From a virus: DNA of 27,924 nt. Numbering within the stretch: the stretch's first letter is position 1; each line of letters opens with the position of its first letter. The stretch lies in the IMG/VR virus record IMGVR_UViG_3300025769_000645, positions 1 to 27,924 of that record; one strand, written 5' to 3'. A program made the translations under genes and the position numbers. Positions 9,363 through 18,359 of this stretch are shown here, piece by piece. Under the pieces are notes generated by a model. The model did not search any database. It saw only the letters and a program-made list of their open reading frames with translations, and was not told the DNA's origin.

Positions 9363-10835
9363 ATGAAAGTCGATTTAGATAAAATAAAAAACTTACCTCC
9401 TGACGTTAAAAAAGATTTCATGAAAATGTATCTTAGATACACGGATAAGAAAAAGGAGTCTCAAATCCAAAATGATTTTATGAGTTTTGTAAAACATGTG
9501 TGGCCAGAATTTATTGAAGGGACCCACCATAAAATGATTGCGGATAAATTTAATAAAATTTCAAAAGGTGAATTAAAGCGTGTCATCATTAACATGCCAC
9601 CAAGACACACCAAGTCTGAGTTTAGTTCTTACCTGCTGCCCGCTTGGATGATTGGTCGTAACCCAAAATTAAAAATTATTCAATCCACTCACAACACCGA
9701 ACTTGCAGTTCGGTTTGGTCGTAAAGCTAAAACATTAATGGATACTCCTGAGTACACTTCAGTATTTCAAACAAGACTCAGGCAGGACTCACAAGCTGCG
9801 GGTAAATGGGAAACGCAACAAGGCGGCGAGTATTACGCAGCGGGCGTCGGGAGTGCAATTACAGGAAGAGGTGCAGACCTTTTAATTATTGATGACCCAC
9901 ACTCGGAGCAAGATGCTTTGAATGCTGATGCATTGGAACGAGCTTATGAATGGTACACCTCAGGTCCACGTCAACGTCTACAACCTGGTGGAACCATAGT
10001 CTTGGTTATGACAAGATGGAGTACAAAAGATTTAACAAGTAAACTTGTCAAAGCATCGTCAGAACCTAAAGCAGATAAATGGGACATCATTGAGTTCCCT
10101 GCGATCATGCCATCGGGTGAACCGGTGTGGCCAGAGTTTTGGAAGAAAGATGAACTGCTTGGAGTCAAAGCATCGTTGTCTCTTGGTAAATGGAATGCAC
10201 AGTGGATGCAAAACCCAACATCAGAAGAAGGATCTTTAATTAAACGAGAGTGGTGGCAGAACTGGGAATCTGAAACATTACCACCGCTTACTCATGTTAT
10301 TCAATCTTACGATACTGCGTTTATGAAAAAACAAACGGCAGATTATTCTGCAATAACAACATGGGGTGTATTTTATGATGACCGTTTTAACGGACCACAA
10401 TTGATGTTACTCGATGCATTAAAAGACAGATACGAGTTCCCTGAACTTCGCCGCGTGGCTAAAGAACAATATGATTATTGGACGCCTGAAACGGTGATTA
10501 TAGAATCTAAAGCATCTGGCCTCCCGCTGACCTATGAATTACGCCAGATGGGGATACCGGTGGTAAACTTTACACCGAGCAAAGGAAATGATAAACATAC
10601 ACGTGTTAACTCAGTTGCACCTCTATTTGAAAGTGGATGCATATGGGCGCCCACCGAAAAACAATTTGCTCAAGAGGTGATTGAGGAGTGCGCAGCGTTT
10701 CCATACGGGGATCATGACGACCTGGTGGACTCGACAACTCAAGCGGTCATGCGATTTAGACAAGGAGGCTTTCTTGAACACCCTGAAGACTATGTGGAAG
10801 AAACTGTTGAACAAACCCCTAAAACGTACTATTAA
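9363..10835 (+). CDS. terL: Terminase large subunit
   Basis: A 490-aa protein, complete for the family. ATPase domain: Walker A-like MPPRHTKS (78-85), adenine/arginine region around GRGADLL, Walker B LLIIDDPH (173-180), coupling motif TRWS (217-220). C-terminal RNase H-type nuclease: SYDTAF with Asp317, VIIESKASG with Glu381, and GDHDDLVDS (449-457) supplying further acidic residues. It pumps DNA into the procapsid through the portal and cuts the concatemer. There is no Shine-Dalgarno of note. It is the first gene of the late operon; its small subunit lies at 3982-4551 on the other strand. Confidence 0.95.
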   Translation: MKVDLDKIKNLPPDVKKDFMKMYLRYTDKKKESQIQNDFMSFVKHVWPEFIEGTHHKMIADKFNKISKGELKRVIINMPPRHTKSEFSSYLLPAWMIGRNPKLKIIQSTHNTELAVRFGRKAKTLMDTPEYTSVFQTRLRQDSQAAGKWETQQGGEYYAAGVGSAITGRGADLLIIDDPHSEQDALNADALERAYEWYTSGPRQRLQPGGTIVLVMTRWSTKDLTSKLVKASSEPKADKWDIIEFPAIMPSGEPVWPEFWKKDELLGVKASLSLGKWNAQWMQNPTSEEGSLIKREWWQNWESETLPPLTHVIQSYDTAFMKKQTADYSAITTWGVFYDDRFNGPQLMLLDALKDRYEFPELRRVAKEQYDYWTPETVIIESKASGLPLTYELRQMGIPVVNFTPSKGNDKHTRVNSVAPLFESGCIWAPTEKQFAQEVIEECAAFPYGDHDDLVDSTTQAVMRFRQGGFLEHPEDYVEETVEQTPKTYY

Positions 10836-10876
10836 TGTGCTCACAGTCTTACCGACTGTAAACGGGAAACTTATAT

Positions 10877-12550
10877 ATGGGCACAATAGAAAAAATAGTA
10901 CAAGCACTGATCAAGATCTTCGTCAGAAGCAACAAACGTTTTCCGCAAGGAACAGAGCTTAAAGAAATTCAAAGTCAAGCAAGACAAGTTTTAGACGGAG
11001 CGTTAACTCGTAATTTAGATGAAGCCAAAGGTAAAAATTTAGACGACATTGATGTGATGGAAAAAACCACTGAGAAAAGTGGAGACCAGCTTATTGATGA
11101 TTATTTATCAAATGAAGAAATTAAAGGACGAATGACTTCAGAGCCACCAAGCTTTACTGTGGTTGATCAAAGAAAATTACCAAGAGCAGAAATTGAAGCT
11201 TTACCTTTAAAGGATAAAGAAAAAGCAGAAGCAGCCGTTAAGAAAAAATTAGAAGCACAAAACATACAAGCAAGACAATCTAAACAAGGGGGTGAGTCTG
11301 GAGGCGGGCCACAACGAGGCAGACCAGAACTTGTTGATAAAAATTTTGGAGATACGATTTACATCGATAGACGTGATATGCAGATATTAATGGGTGATGC
11401 ACAAGATAAATTTACCCAGGCTGACCGTGCAATTGCAAGAGGTGATTATGATGAAGCAAGAGGTATTTTAAGATATGAGATTGAAGACAATTTTAAATTA
11501 CCCCAAGCCACTCGAGACGCCGCGTATGATGCTAGAGTGTTTCTACGTCGAGGCGAGGGGCTCGCAAAGGATATGGGTTATGATACCGAAGAGGAAATAT
11601 TAGAAGCGATAAAGGAAAAAATTGACGAGGGTCTTCAAACAACTTTTCCGGATAACTATCCAACATTTACAAATCCAGAAGATGCATCCAAAATGAAAAA
11701 CATCGAGTATGTTGATTTTTTAGATGAGGCAGGCGAAGACTTTGGAACACCTAATTCTATTGTTTCTACACCAGAAGATATTGATTATGAATTTGCAACA
11801 GGTGGCCGTGTAGGTTTTTCAATAGGGGGAGCAGGTGGAATTATGAGATTGATTAACAAACTTATAAAAAGTAAGAAGATGGGTTCCGAAAGAGCAGCAG
11901 ATCTTATTGATCTAATGGACCAAGCAAAAAAAGCTGGCATTCCAATCAAGACGATGAAGGATTTAGAAAACTTTGAAAAACAGATTAAAAAAACTAGCGG
12001 CAAACTTTATGAGTCTAGAAAAAAATATCCAGGCGTCGAAGGAGAAAAATCAGGACTACCTCTTGAAGAAAATTTACGTGAATTAACAGAAGATGAAATT
12101 GGTGAACTAGATTTTGAGGTTGGAGGTTTAGAAGCGTATGTTGATTTTGATGGCACGGTAGGTTCGGCAAACAGAATAAGAAAAGAAAACAAAGAATATA
12201 TGGATTACATGTACGATCAATACAAAACAGGAAAACTTGATCCTAAACCAGGTGAAGTAAGTAGATCAAGAATGACCTATCTACAAGATCGACAAAAAGA
12301 AGCTGAAATGACAGATGATTTTAAATTGTTTTCTCCTAATGATAGAGATGAATTAGAGTTTTTAGAAGCAGAGTTTGACTACAGAAATTTAAGAGAAAAA
12401 CTAGACTCACCTAGAAAAATGACTGATGATGATTTAAAAAAATTAAAAAAATTTGATGATAGTGGTTTTGAAGATTTTTCAAAAGAGATGAAGCGCATTA
12501 ATAGAAAGAAAAACGCTGAAGGCGGCCTAAACTATTTGTTAGGATTCTAA
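10877..12550 (+). CDS. Large 'GGRV' phage protein (probable virion component)
   Basis: A 557-aa protein between terminase and portal. The N-terminal half is charged and helical with a Gly-rich linker (GGESGGGPQRGRPE, about residues 139-152). Residues 309-314 are GGRVGF, leading into a Gly-rich, then amphipathic stretch (SIGGAGGIMRLINKLIKSKK). The last residues, AEGGLNYLLGF, repeat the Gly-Gly theme. Proteins with 'GGRVgf/nY' motifs and this position are frequent in uncultured marine phages; they may be internal or ejected virion proteins, though this is not established. Stop lies one base before the next start. Confidence 0.7.
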   Translation: MGTIEKIVQALIKIFVRSNKRFPQGTELKEIQSQARQVLDGALTRNLDEAKGKNLDDIDVMEKTTEKSGDQLIDDYLSNEEIKGRMTSEPPSFTVVDQRKLPRAEIEALPLKDKEKAEAAVKKKLEAQNIQARQSKQGGESGGGPQRGRPELVDKNFGDTIYIDRRDMQILMGDAQDKFTQADRAIARGDYDEARGILRYEIEDNFKLPQATRDAAYDARVFLRRGEGLAKDMGYDTEEEILEAIKEKIDEGLQTTFPDNYPTFTNPEDASKMKNIEYVDFLDEAGEDFGTPNSIVSTPEDIDYEFATGGRVGFSIGGAGGIMRLINKLIKSKKMGSERAADLIDLMDQAKKAGIPIKTMKDLENFEKQIKKTSGKLYESRKKYPGVEGEKSGLPLEENLRELTEDEIGELDFEVGGLEAYVDFDGTVGSANRIRKENKEYMDYMYDQYKTGKLDPKPGEVSRSRMTYLQDRQKEAEMTDDFKLFSPNDRDELEFLEAEFDYRNLREKLDSPRKMTDDDLKKLKKFDDSGFEDFSKEMKRINRKKNAEGGLNYLLGF

Positions 12551-12551
12551 T

Positions 12552-15455
12552 ATGGAAGTTAGTAAATTTAGAAAGGCGATGAGACCTAAGAAATATCTCA
12601 CGCGTGACTTTGTTGTGTACCAAGATCCTAAGAGGCTAGAGGCGCGCAGCGAGATGCAAGCAGGTGGCGTCGTGGAGCGAGAGGGTTTTGAGGATGGTAC
12701 AAAAATACAAAAAGAATTTTTAATTAATTTTATAAAAGAGAACCAAGGTGTATCTAATAAAGTCAAAGCAGATAAATTAAATAAACTCGGATACATTAAT
12801 TTAAAAGGTGGTCCTATTACAGAATCTATGATTGAGATGTTTGTAACTAGAAATCCAGATCTTAAAGGAAAAGGTAAAGTTACATTTGCATCTATCGAAG
12901 ATTTAAAACAAGAAGCAACTCCAAAACAACTCACTGATTTTGAATCAGGATTAATTGATGAAAACACTTTTAGAAAAAGAGTGACAATAGGAAGAGGAGA
13001 TAAGAAAAAAACTCCAGAATACAAAAGAGAAGCAGCTAAACGTAGATACAAAAGAGTCATGGCAGATCCTGAACGAAAAGCAAAAATGAAAGAAACACAA
13101 GCTCGCTCTGCTGAAAAAAGATATTTAGAAAAAGGAATGTTTCCACCTGCAAAAAATGCAAAAGATGCATTTTGGAGAGATTTGTTAAGATCCGCAGATG
13201 CTTCAGCAAATACTGAAGGTAGAGTGACTTGGATTACAGAAAGACCTAAAAAATTTCCAAGATCTGTTTTTGAAAACTTAGAGTTAATGGATAATAAAAT
13301 TGGAAAAAAAATTACTTATCAAAATTTAACAACTCATCCTGAATATAAAAATGCAATTAAAGCTTATGAAGCAAAAGATATAATTAAACAAACAAAATTA
13401 CCTGAGAACATACGAAAACGATTAACCTTTCAGAGAGGTGAAGGAGGAATGAAAGATACTATCGCAATTCAACACAACGAAGGACTTGCAAAAAACCCTT
13501 TTAATACCAGTTTATCTATACAACAGGAAAACAGAGCAGAGGCTTCTCTTAGAGTTAAACTTGCCAGAGACTTTGATAATGCAACAACCTTATCAGAAAA
13601 AAAACAAGCCGTTAAAAATTTTACAACAGGCCTAGCAGAACAAGCTCCGAATATTGCATCACAGCCAGGTAAAAAAACATATGGTCAATCAAAAAATTTA
13701 AAAGGTATTGTAAGTGCAGCACTCTCAGACCTTAATTCAAAAGATCTTACAGATATTATTTCAACGCTTGCTCCTGGATGTAAACTTAAATATGCAGACG
13801 GTGGCAGAGTTAATTATAGTACAGGGTCAGATTGTTATAATCGTGGTTTAGAAATGTTAAAACAAGCAAGTCAAGGAGATAAAACCACAGCACAAAAAGT
13901 TGGACAAAGTTTAAAACAGTTTACAAAGGCAACAGGAAAATTAGCAAGGTTTGTAGAACTTCCTTTAGAGATTGCATTAGAGGGTTTATTAATCGGATGG
14001 GATACAACTTTTAATGCTAAACCTTTAGCTGAATCAATTAAAGATAATGGTATTGTTACAAGAGCAATTTTCTCTGACTTTCAAACTTCAGGAGAACAAG
14101 ATCGTGCAGCAAATATTGCTAAACAAAATCCTCAAGCTGCAAAATATGTTGAGGCTAAAGAAGCACTTGATAAATACAACAAATTAAAAAATACAATTAA
14201 TACATTTAAAGATGACCTAGCATCTGCTGATAATTATCAAAACGCTGTGGTAAAGTTTGAAGAGTATGAAAATGAAATCGAAGACAAGATTCCACAATAC
14301 AAGGCGATGTTAACTCCTGGAAGTCCAGAGTACGAAGCATTTAAAGAAGCTCGTATTGGATTAGCAAGAGATCGTGTTGAAAAAACATATGGAGCAGCTC
14401 AAGATATGGAAGAACTGATGCAACCTTTTGAAGGTGCAACAGATGTTGCAGATATACAAAAAGCTAAAGCTGAAGAACTTCAAGGAGACATAGAAAATGT
14501 AAGTTCAACTTATAATTTTGGTCCAACTTTTGAAGAATTTAAAAAAGAGACTCTTCCAAGACTTTATGAGTTATCAAATAAAAAACAAACTTCAGCAACT
14601 GATGCAATGTTAGAGCCACTTTTAAAATCACAATATAATAAAAATTTAAAATTATTTTCTCGTCCTGAATTTTCAGGAGGAGGATTAACGCGAAGAGGTT
14701 TTTTAAAAGTGATAGGTGCACTTACTGCGTTAGCTGCAGTAGCTAAAACAGGCGTTATGAAACTCACTTCACCTGTAGCAAAAAAAGTTTTAAAAGATGC
14801 ACCTACAGGTACACCAGATTGGTTTGCACCCCTTGTAGAAAAAATTATGAAAGAAGGTGTTGACGAGTCAGGCAAACTAGGAACAATTGAAAGAGAGACT
14901 GTTACGGTTTTAAGAAATCCTAAACTTGATGAAGCGGGAAATCCTATGTATGTGGAAAGTTTACAAAAAGATGGAACGGTAGAAAAATTATTTGCTAAAT
15001 ATGATGCTTACATCTTAAGTGAGAATTCAGACACTGGAAAAATTACAGTATCCATAAATTCTGCGGACATAGGTGCAAACGGAGATTTTGTAGATTTTAC
15101 CATAACTCCACAAAGAGTCACAGGAATAACTGACGATGGAAAACCTATTATAGAAGGGGGAGAATTTACAATTGCAGAGAGTAGAGCTACTGGAAGAATG
15201 ACTGGACCAGATGAAGTTGATATTGAATTAGACGAGTACATAACCAATGATTTAGATGATGTAGCTAGTAATTGGCATTCAGTGGAAGAATTTGCAACTG
15301 GTAAAACAAATAAAAAAGCACAAATTGAAAAACAAAAAAGAAAAAAACAGATTGAAAATGATCCTGCTGGAGACATAGAAGACCGTGGAGGAACAATGGA
15401 TAATTATGCAGAGTATTTTGACGAAGATGAGATGAAATATGGTTTCAATGATTAA
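12552..15455 (+). CDS. Giant 'GGRV' protein with internal RR-x-FLK hydrophobic motif
   Basis: A 967-aa protein. The N-terminus is basic with a helix-turn-helix-like stretch (NKVKADKLNKLGYINLKGGPIT, about residues 70-91) and a Lys/Arg-rich helix (near 157-190). At 303-329 an HNH-like string has His308, Asn318 and Asn327. Residues 416-425 are DGGRVNYSTG. At 713-731 lies TRRGFLKVIGALTALAAVA, which looks like a twin-arginine signal but is internal. After it comes a segment with TGTPDWFAPLVEKIMKEG and a beta-rich, acidic C-terminal part. Likely an internal or ejected virion protein that meets DNA and membrane; function inferred only. No obvious tail-fibre or lysozyme motif. Confidence 0.7.
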   Translation: MEVSKFRKAMRPKKYLTRDFVVYQDPKRLEARSEMQAGGVVEREGFEDGTKIQKEFLINFIKENQGVSNKVKADKLNKLGYINLKGGPITESMIEMFVTRNPDLKGKGKVTFASIEDLKQEATPKQLTDFESGLIDENTFRKRVTIGRGDKKKTPEYKREAAKRRYKRVMADPERKAKMKETQARSAEKRYLEKGMFPPAKNAKDAFWRDLLRSADASANTEGRVTWITERPKKFPRSVFENLELMDNKIGKKITYQNLTTHPEYKNAIKAYEAKDIIKQTKLPENIRKRLTFQRGEGGMKDTIAIQHNEGLAKNPFNTSLSIQQENRAEASLRVKLARDFDNATTLSEKKQAVKNFTTGLAEQAPNIASQPGKKTYGQSKNLKGIVSAALSDLNSKDLTDIISTLAPGCKLKYADGGRVNYSTGSDCYNRGLEMLKQASQGDKTTAQKVGQSLKQFTKATGKLARFVELPLEIALEGLLIGWDTTFNAKPLAESIKDNGIVTRAIFSDFQTSGEQDRAANIAKQNPQAAKYVEAKEALDKYNKLKNTINTFKDDLASADNYQNAVVKFEEYENEIEDKIPQYKAMLTPGSPEYEAFKEARIGLARDRVEKTYGAAQDMEELMQPFEGATDVADIQKAKAEELQGDIENVSSTYNFGPTFEEFKKETLPRLYELSNKKQTSATDAMLEPLLKSQYNKNLKLFSRPEFSGGGLTRRGFLKVIGALTALAAVAKTGVMKLTSPVAKKVLKDAPTGTPDWFAPLVEKIMKEGVDESGKLGTIERETVTVLRNPKLDEAGNPMYVESLQKDGTVEKLFAKYDAYILSENSDTGKITVSINSADIGANGDFVDFTITPQRVTGITDDGKPIIEGGEFTIAESRATGRMTGPDEVDIELDEYITNDLDDVASNWHSVEEFATGKTNKKAQIEKQKRKKQIENDPAGDIEDRGGTMDNYAEYFDEDEMKYGFND

Positions 15456-15597
15456 ACGATTAACCACAACGATACCTCCTAAATCAGGACCACAACCGCA
15501 GGGGGTTGAATATAACTATAATACTGTTAAAACAGTAAAACTGGAGAGAAAATATGGCCGTAGACAAAACGTTACCAAACATAAGCGAACAACCTGA
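15448..15597 (+). CDS. Small basic protein overlapping portal start
   Basis: A 49-aa frame, MIKRLTTTIPPKSGPQPQG, starting 8 bases before the end of the giant gene and running 44 bases into the portal gene in another frame. The gap between these genes is otherwise 98 empty bases, so some coding there is expected. The 'RLTTTIPPk.GP.pQG' start resembles small genes seen beside portals in marine phages, from memory. The C-terminus is very basic. It may be a chance frame past the portal start. Confidence 0.45.
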   Translation: MIKRLTTTIPPKSGPQPQGVEYNYNTVKTVKLERKYGRRQNVTKHKRTT

Positions 15598-18025
15598 AGA
15601 AACAACAGAAGATTTAGCTGTTGAGATGGAAGAGCAACTGCGTGAACAAGCAGACACGGAAGTAACTGAACTTGAAGATGGTGGCGTAGAAATTAACTTT
15701 GATCCGAATGCAGTCGCACAAGGACAAGAAACAGATTTTAATGCGAACCTCGCAGATTTTGTTGAAGAACAACAACTTGAAATGTTAGGCTCACGTTTAT
15801 TTGAAAATTATATAGATTACAAAAATTCTAGAAAAGACTGGGAAAGAACTTACACAGAAGGACTCGACTTGTTAGGGTTTAAGTACAACAATCGTACTGA
15901 ACCATTTTCAGGTGCGTCAGGTGCAACCCACCCTGTTTTAGCAGAAGCAGCGACACAGTTCCAAGCTTTGGCGTACAAAGAATTACTTCCTGCGAATGGA
16001 CCGGTTCGAACGCAAGTGGTAGGATTACAAACTCCAGAAAAAACACAACAGGCTAATCGTGTAAAAGATTTCATGAATTATCAAATCATGGATCAGATGA
16101 TGGAGTATGAACCTGACTTTGATCAGATGTTATTCTATTTACCTCTTGCAGGTTCTGCATTTAAAAAAGTTTATTACGATGACATGATGCAAAGAGCGGT
16201 ATCAAAATTTGTTCCAGCAGAAGAACTTATTGTACCGTATACTGCAACCAGTTTAGATGATGCCGAAGCAATTATTCACAAAGTAAAAATTTCTGAAAAC
16301 GAATTAAGAAAACAACAAGTGGCTGGTTTTTACAGAGACATTGATATTAAACCTGGTCAAAATAATTTAACAGATTTAGAGAAAAAAGAACTTGAATTAG
16401 AAGGCACTTCAAAATCAGGAAGAGACGAAGATGTTTTCACATTACTTGAGTGTCATGTTAATTTAGATTTAGAAGGTTTTGAAGACGTTGACACAAACGG
16501 TGAACCAACAGGGATTAAAATTCCATACATTGTAACCATGGATGAAGGATCAAGAAAAGTTTTATCCGTTCGAAGAAACTATGAAGCAGGAGATCCATTA
16601 AAGAAAAAAATTTCTTACTTTGTACATTTTAAATTTTTACCCGGCCTTGGCTTTTATGGTTTTGGTTTAATTCACATGATCGGTGGATTATCGAGAACAG
16701 CCACATCTGCCTTACGACAACTCTTAGATGCTGGAACATTATCAAACTTACCAGCAGGTTTTAAACAAAGAGGTATTCGAATTCGAGATGACGCACAATC
16801 TATTCAACCAGGAGAGTTTAGAGACGTAGACGCTCCAGGTGGAAATATTAGAGATGCGTTTATGACTCTACCATTTAAAGAGCCATCTCAAACTCTTTTA
16901 AATTTATTGGGTGTCGTTGTACAAGCAGGTCAGCGTTTTGCATCTATAGCTGACATGCAAGTAGGAGACGGGAATCAAGGCGCTGCAGTGGGAACGACAG
17001 TCGCGCTTTTAGAAAGAGGAAGCAGAACCATGTCTGCAATTCATAAAAGAATTTATGCAGCGCTCAAAAAAGAATTTAAATTAATGTCCAGAGTTTTTAA
17101 ACTTTATCTACCCCAGGAATACCCCTATGATGTTGTCGGAGGACAACGTCTCATCAAACAGTCTGACTTTGATGACAGAGTAGATATATTGCCAGTTGCA
17201 GATCCAAATATATTCTCTCAGACACAGCGTATCTCCCTTGCGCAGACGGAATTGCAATTGGCAATGTCCAATCCACAAATACATAATTTATATCAAGCGT
17301 ACCGAAACATGTATGAAGCAATCGGTGTAAAAGACGTTGATCAAATTTTAGTTCGACCACAACCCCCACAACCAATGGACCCTGCATTAGAGCATATTAA
17401 TGCTCTTGCAGGGAGACCATTCCAAGCTTTTCCAGGACAAGATCATAGAGCACATATTCAAGCGCACTTGTCTTTCATGGCAACGAACATGGCAAGGAAT
17501 AATCCACCGGTGATGGCGGCGTTAGAAAAAAATATTTTTGAACACATTAGTTTAATGGCCCAAGAACAAGTTGAACTTGAGTTTGCACAAGAGTTAAGAA
17601 CAGTTGCAGCGATGCAGCAGAATCCACAAACACAAATGCAGGCAAGAATGATGTCACAAAAAATTGAATCAAGAAAAGCACAACTCATTGCTGAGTCTAT
17701 GGAAGAGTTTTTAAGTGAAGAGAAAAAAATTACCTCACAGTTTGACAATGATCCTATTGCAAAATTAAGATCTAGAGAATTAGACCTTAGAGCAATGGAA
17801 AATGAGAGAAAAGAACGTGAAGGAAATGAAAGAATGGATCTTGATAAGATGAGAGCAATGATGAATCAAGAAAACCAAGACGAAAAACGAAAACAAAACG
17901 AAGAATTAGCAAAATTAAGAGCTAATACATCAATTGAAAAGACTATTTTATCTAAAACATTGCCAAAAGCAGGTGATATGATGGGTAATATTGCTGTTAT
18001 TAGAGGTGATAATGACTCAAACTAA
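15554..18025 (+). CDS. Portal protein
   Basis: An 823-aa protein with Shine-Dalgarno GGAGAG. After an acidic N-terminal tail (about 70 aa) comes YKNSRKDWERTYTEGLDLLGFKY, then GASGATHPVLAEAATQFQALAYKELLPANGPVRT (about residues 118-151), a core typical of podovirus and P22/SU10-type portals. The centre holds a long helix-rich region around residues 370-480 (GGLSRTATSALRQLLDAGTL, then TTVALLERGSRTMSAIHKR). The C-terminus (about 690-823) is a long charged helix with many Met, Glu, Lys and Arg, probably the barrel. It forms the dodecameric DNA gate at one capsid vertex and docks TerL and the adaptors. Confidence 0.92.
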   Translation: MAVDKTLPNISEQPEETTEDLAVEMEEQLREQADTEVTELEDGGVEINFDPNAVAQGQETDFNANLADFVEEQQLEMLGSRLFENYIDYKNSRKDWERTYTEGLDLLGFKYNNRTEPFSGASGATHPVLAEAATQFQALAYKELLPANGPVRTQVVGLQTPEKTQQANRVKDFMNYQIMDQMMEYEPDFDQMLFYLPLAGSAFKKVYYDDMMQRAVSKFVPAEELIVPYTATSLDDAEAIIHKVKISENELRKQQVAGFYRDIDIKPGQNNLTDLEKKELELEGTSKSGRDEDVFTLLECHVNLDLEGFEDVDTNGEPTGIKIPYIVTMDEGSRKVLSVRRNYEAGDPLKKKISYFVHFKFLPGLGFYGFGLIHMIGGLSRTATSALRQLLDAGTLSNLPAGFKQRGIRIRDDAQSIQPGEFRDVDAPGGNIRDAFMTLPFKEPSQTLLNLLGVVVQAGQRFASIADMQVGDGNQGAAVGTTVALLERGSRTMSAIHKRIYAALKKEFKLMSRVFKLYLPQEYPYDVVGGQRLIKQSDFDDRVDILPVADPNIFSQTQRISLAQTELQLAMSNPQIHNLYQAYRNMYEAIGVKDVDQILVRPQPPQPMDPALEHINALAGRPFQAFPGQDHRAHIQAHLSFMATNMARNNPPVMAALEKNIFEHISLMAQEQVELEFAQELRTVAAMQQNPQTQMQARMMSQKIESRKAQLIAESMEEFLSEEKKITSQFDNDPIAKLRSRELDLRAMENERKEREGNERMDLDKMRAMMNQENQDEKRKQNEELAKLRANTSIEKTILSKTLPKAGDMMGNIAVIRGDNDSN

Positions 18026-18191
18026 AAAACAAGATCGAAAAATTGCAAAAGTGATGAAAGAGTTTAAAAAAAAGAAGCTTTCTATTGGAAAATCTGATAA
18101 AAAAGTTAAAAATAGAAAACAAGCGATCGCTATTGCTTTGCGAGAAGCAGGCGTGAAACAAAAAAGGAGCAAAAATGGAAAAACTAAATAA
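18012..18191 (+). CDS. DUF6496-like small basic protein
   Basis: A 59-aa protein; the ATG at 18012 has AGAGG upstream and is preferred to a TTG or ATG seven codons earlier. KIAKVMKEFKKKKLSIGKSDKKVKNRKQAIAIALREAG spans the protein and matches the 'KvM.EfK.gkL..g....v.nrkQAiAIAl.EAG' pattern of DUF6496, found in many phages and bacteria. Very basic ends suggest nucleic-acid binding; function unknown. It overlaps the portal stop by 14 bases and the next gene by 17. Confidence 0.75.
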   Translation: MTQTKKQDRKIAKVMKEFKKKKLSIGKSDKKVKNRKQAIAIALREAGVKQKRSKNGKTK

Positions 18192-18357
18192 AATTAAAGA
18201 AGCAAAAGTTGGTGAACAAGAAATCCACATGGATCCACGTTCCAAAACAACTTACAACGCTGCTTATAATCAGATTGGTACTGGTGGACCTGAGTTAGAA
18301 GTTCAAGGACAAGGCGCAGTGCTTCCAGAAAAAAGAAGAAAATCAAAAGCATTTTAA
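18175..18357 (+). CDS. Small hypothetical protein
   Basis: A 60-aa protein, MEKLNKIKEAKVGEQEIHMDPR, with a Shine-Dalgarno AAGGAG inside the previous gene. Probably unstructured: many Gly, Pro and charged residues (GTGGPELEVQGQGAVLPEKRRK) and a basic end. Such short proteins between portal and capsid may be minor head components. No recognised family. Confidence 0.65.
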   Translation: MEKLNKIKEAKVGEQEIHMDPRSKTTYNAAYNQIGTGGPELEVQGQGAVLPEKRRKSKAF

Positions 18358-18359
18358 TT

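Noticed and set aside
12121-12160. DFDGT in the 557-aa protein, like HAD phosphatase motif I
   Set aside because: No motif II-IV residues at suitable distances; the surroundings are charged helices. Likely chance.
12539-13060. 173-aa minus-strand frame
   Set aside because: Antisense to the start of the giant GGRV gene; hydrophobic, low-complexity composition typical of the reverse of Lys/Glu-rich coding DNA.
14688-14745. Functional Tat export signal
   Set aside because: It is deep inside the protein, and Tat signals act at the N-terminus. Retained only as an unusual motif.
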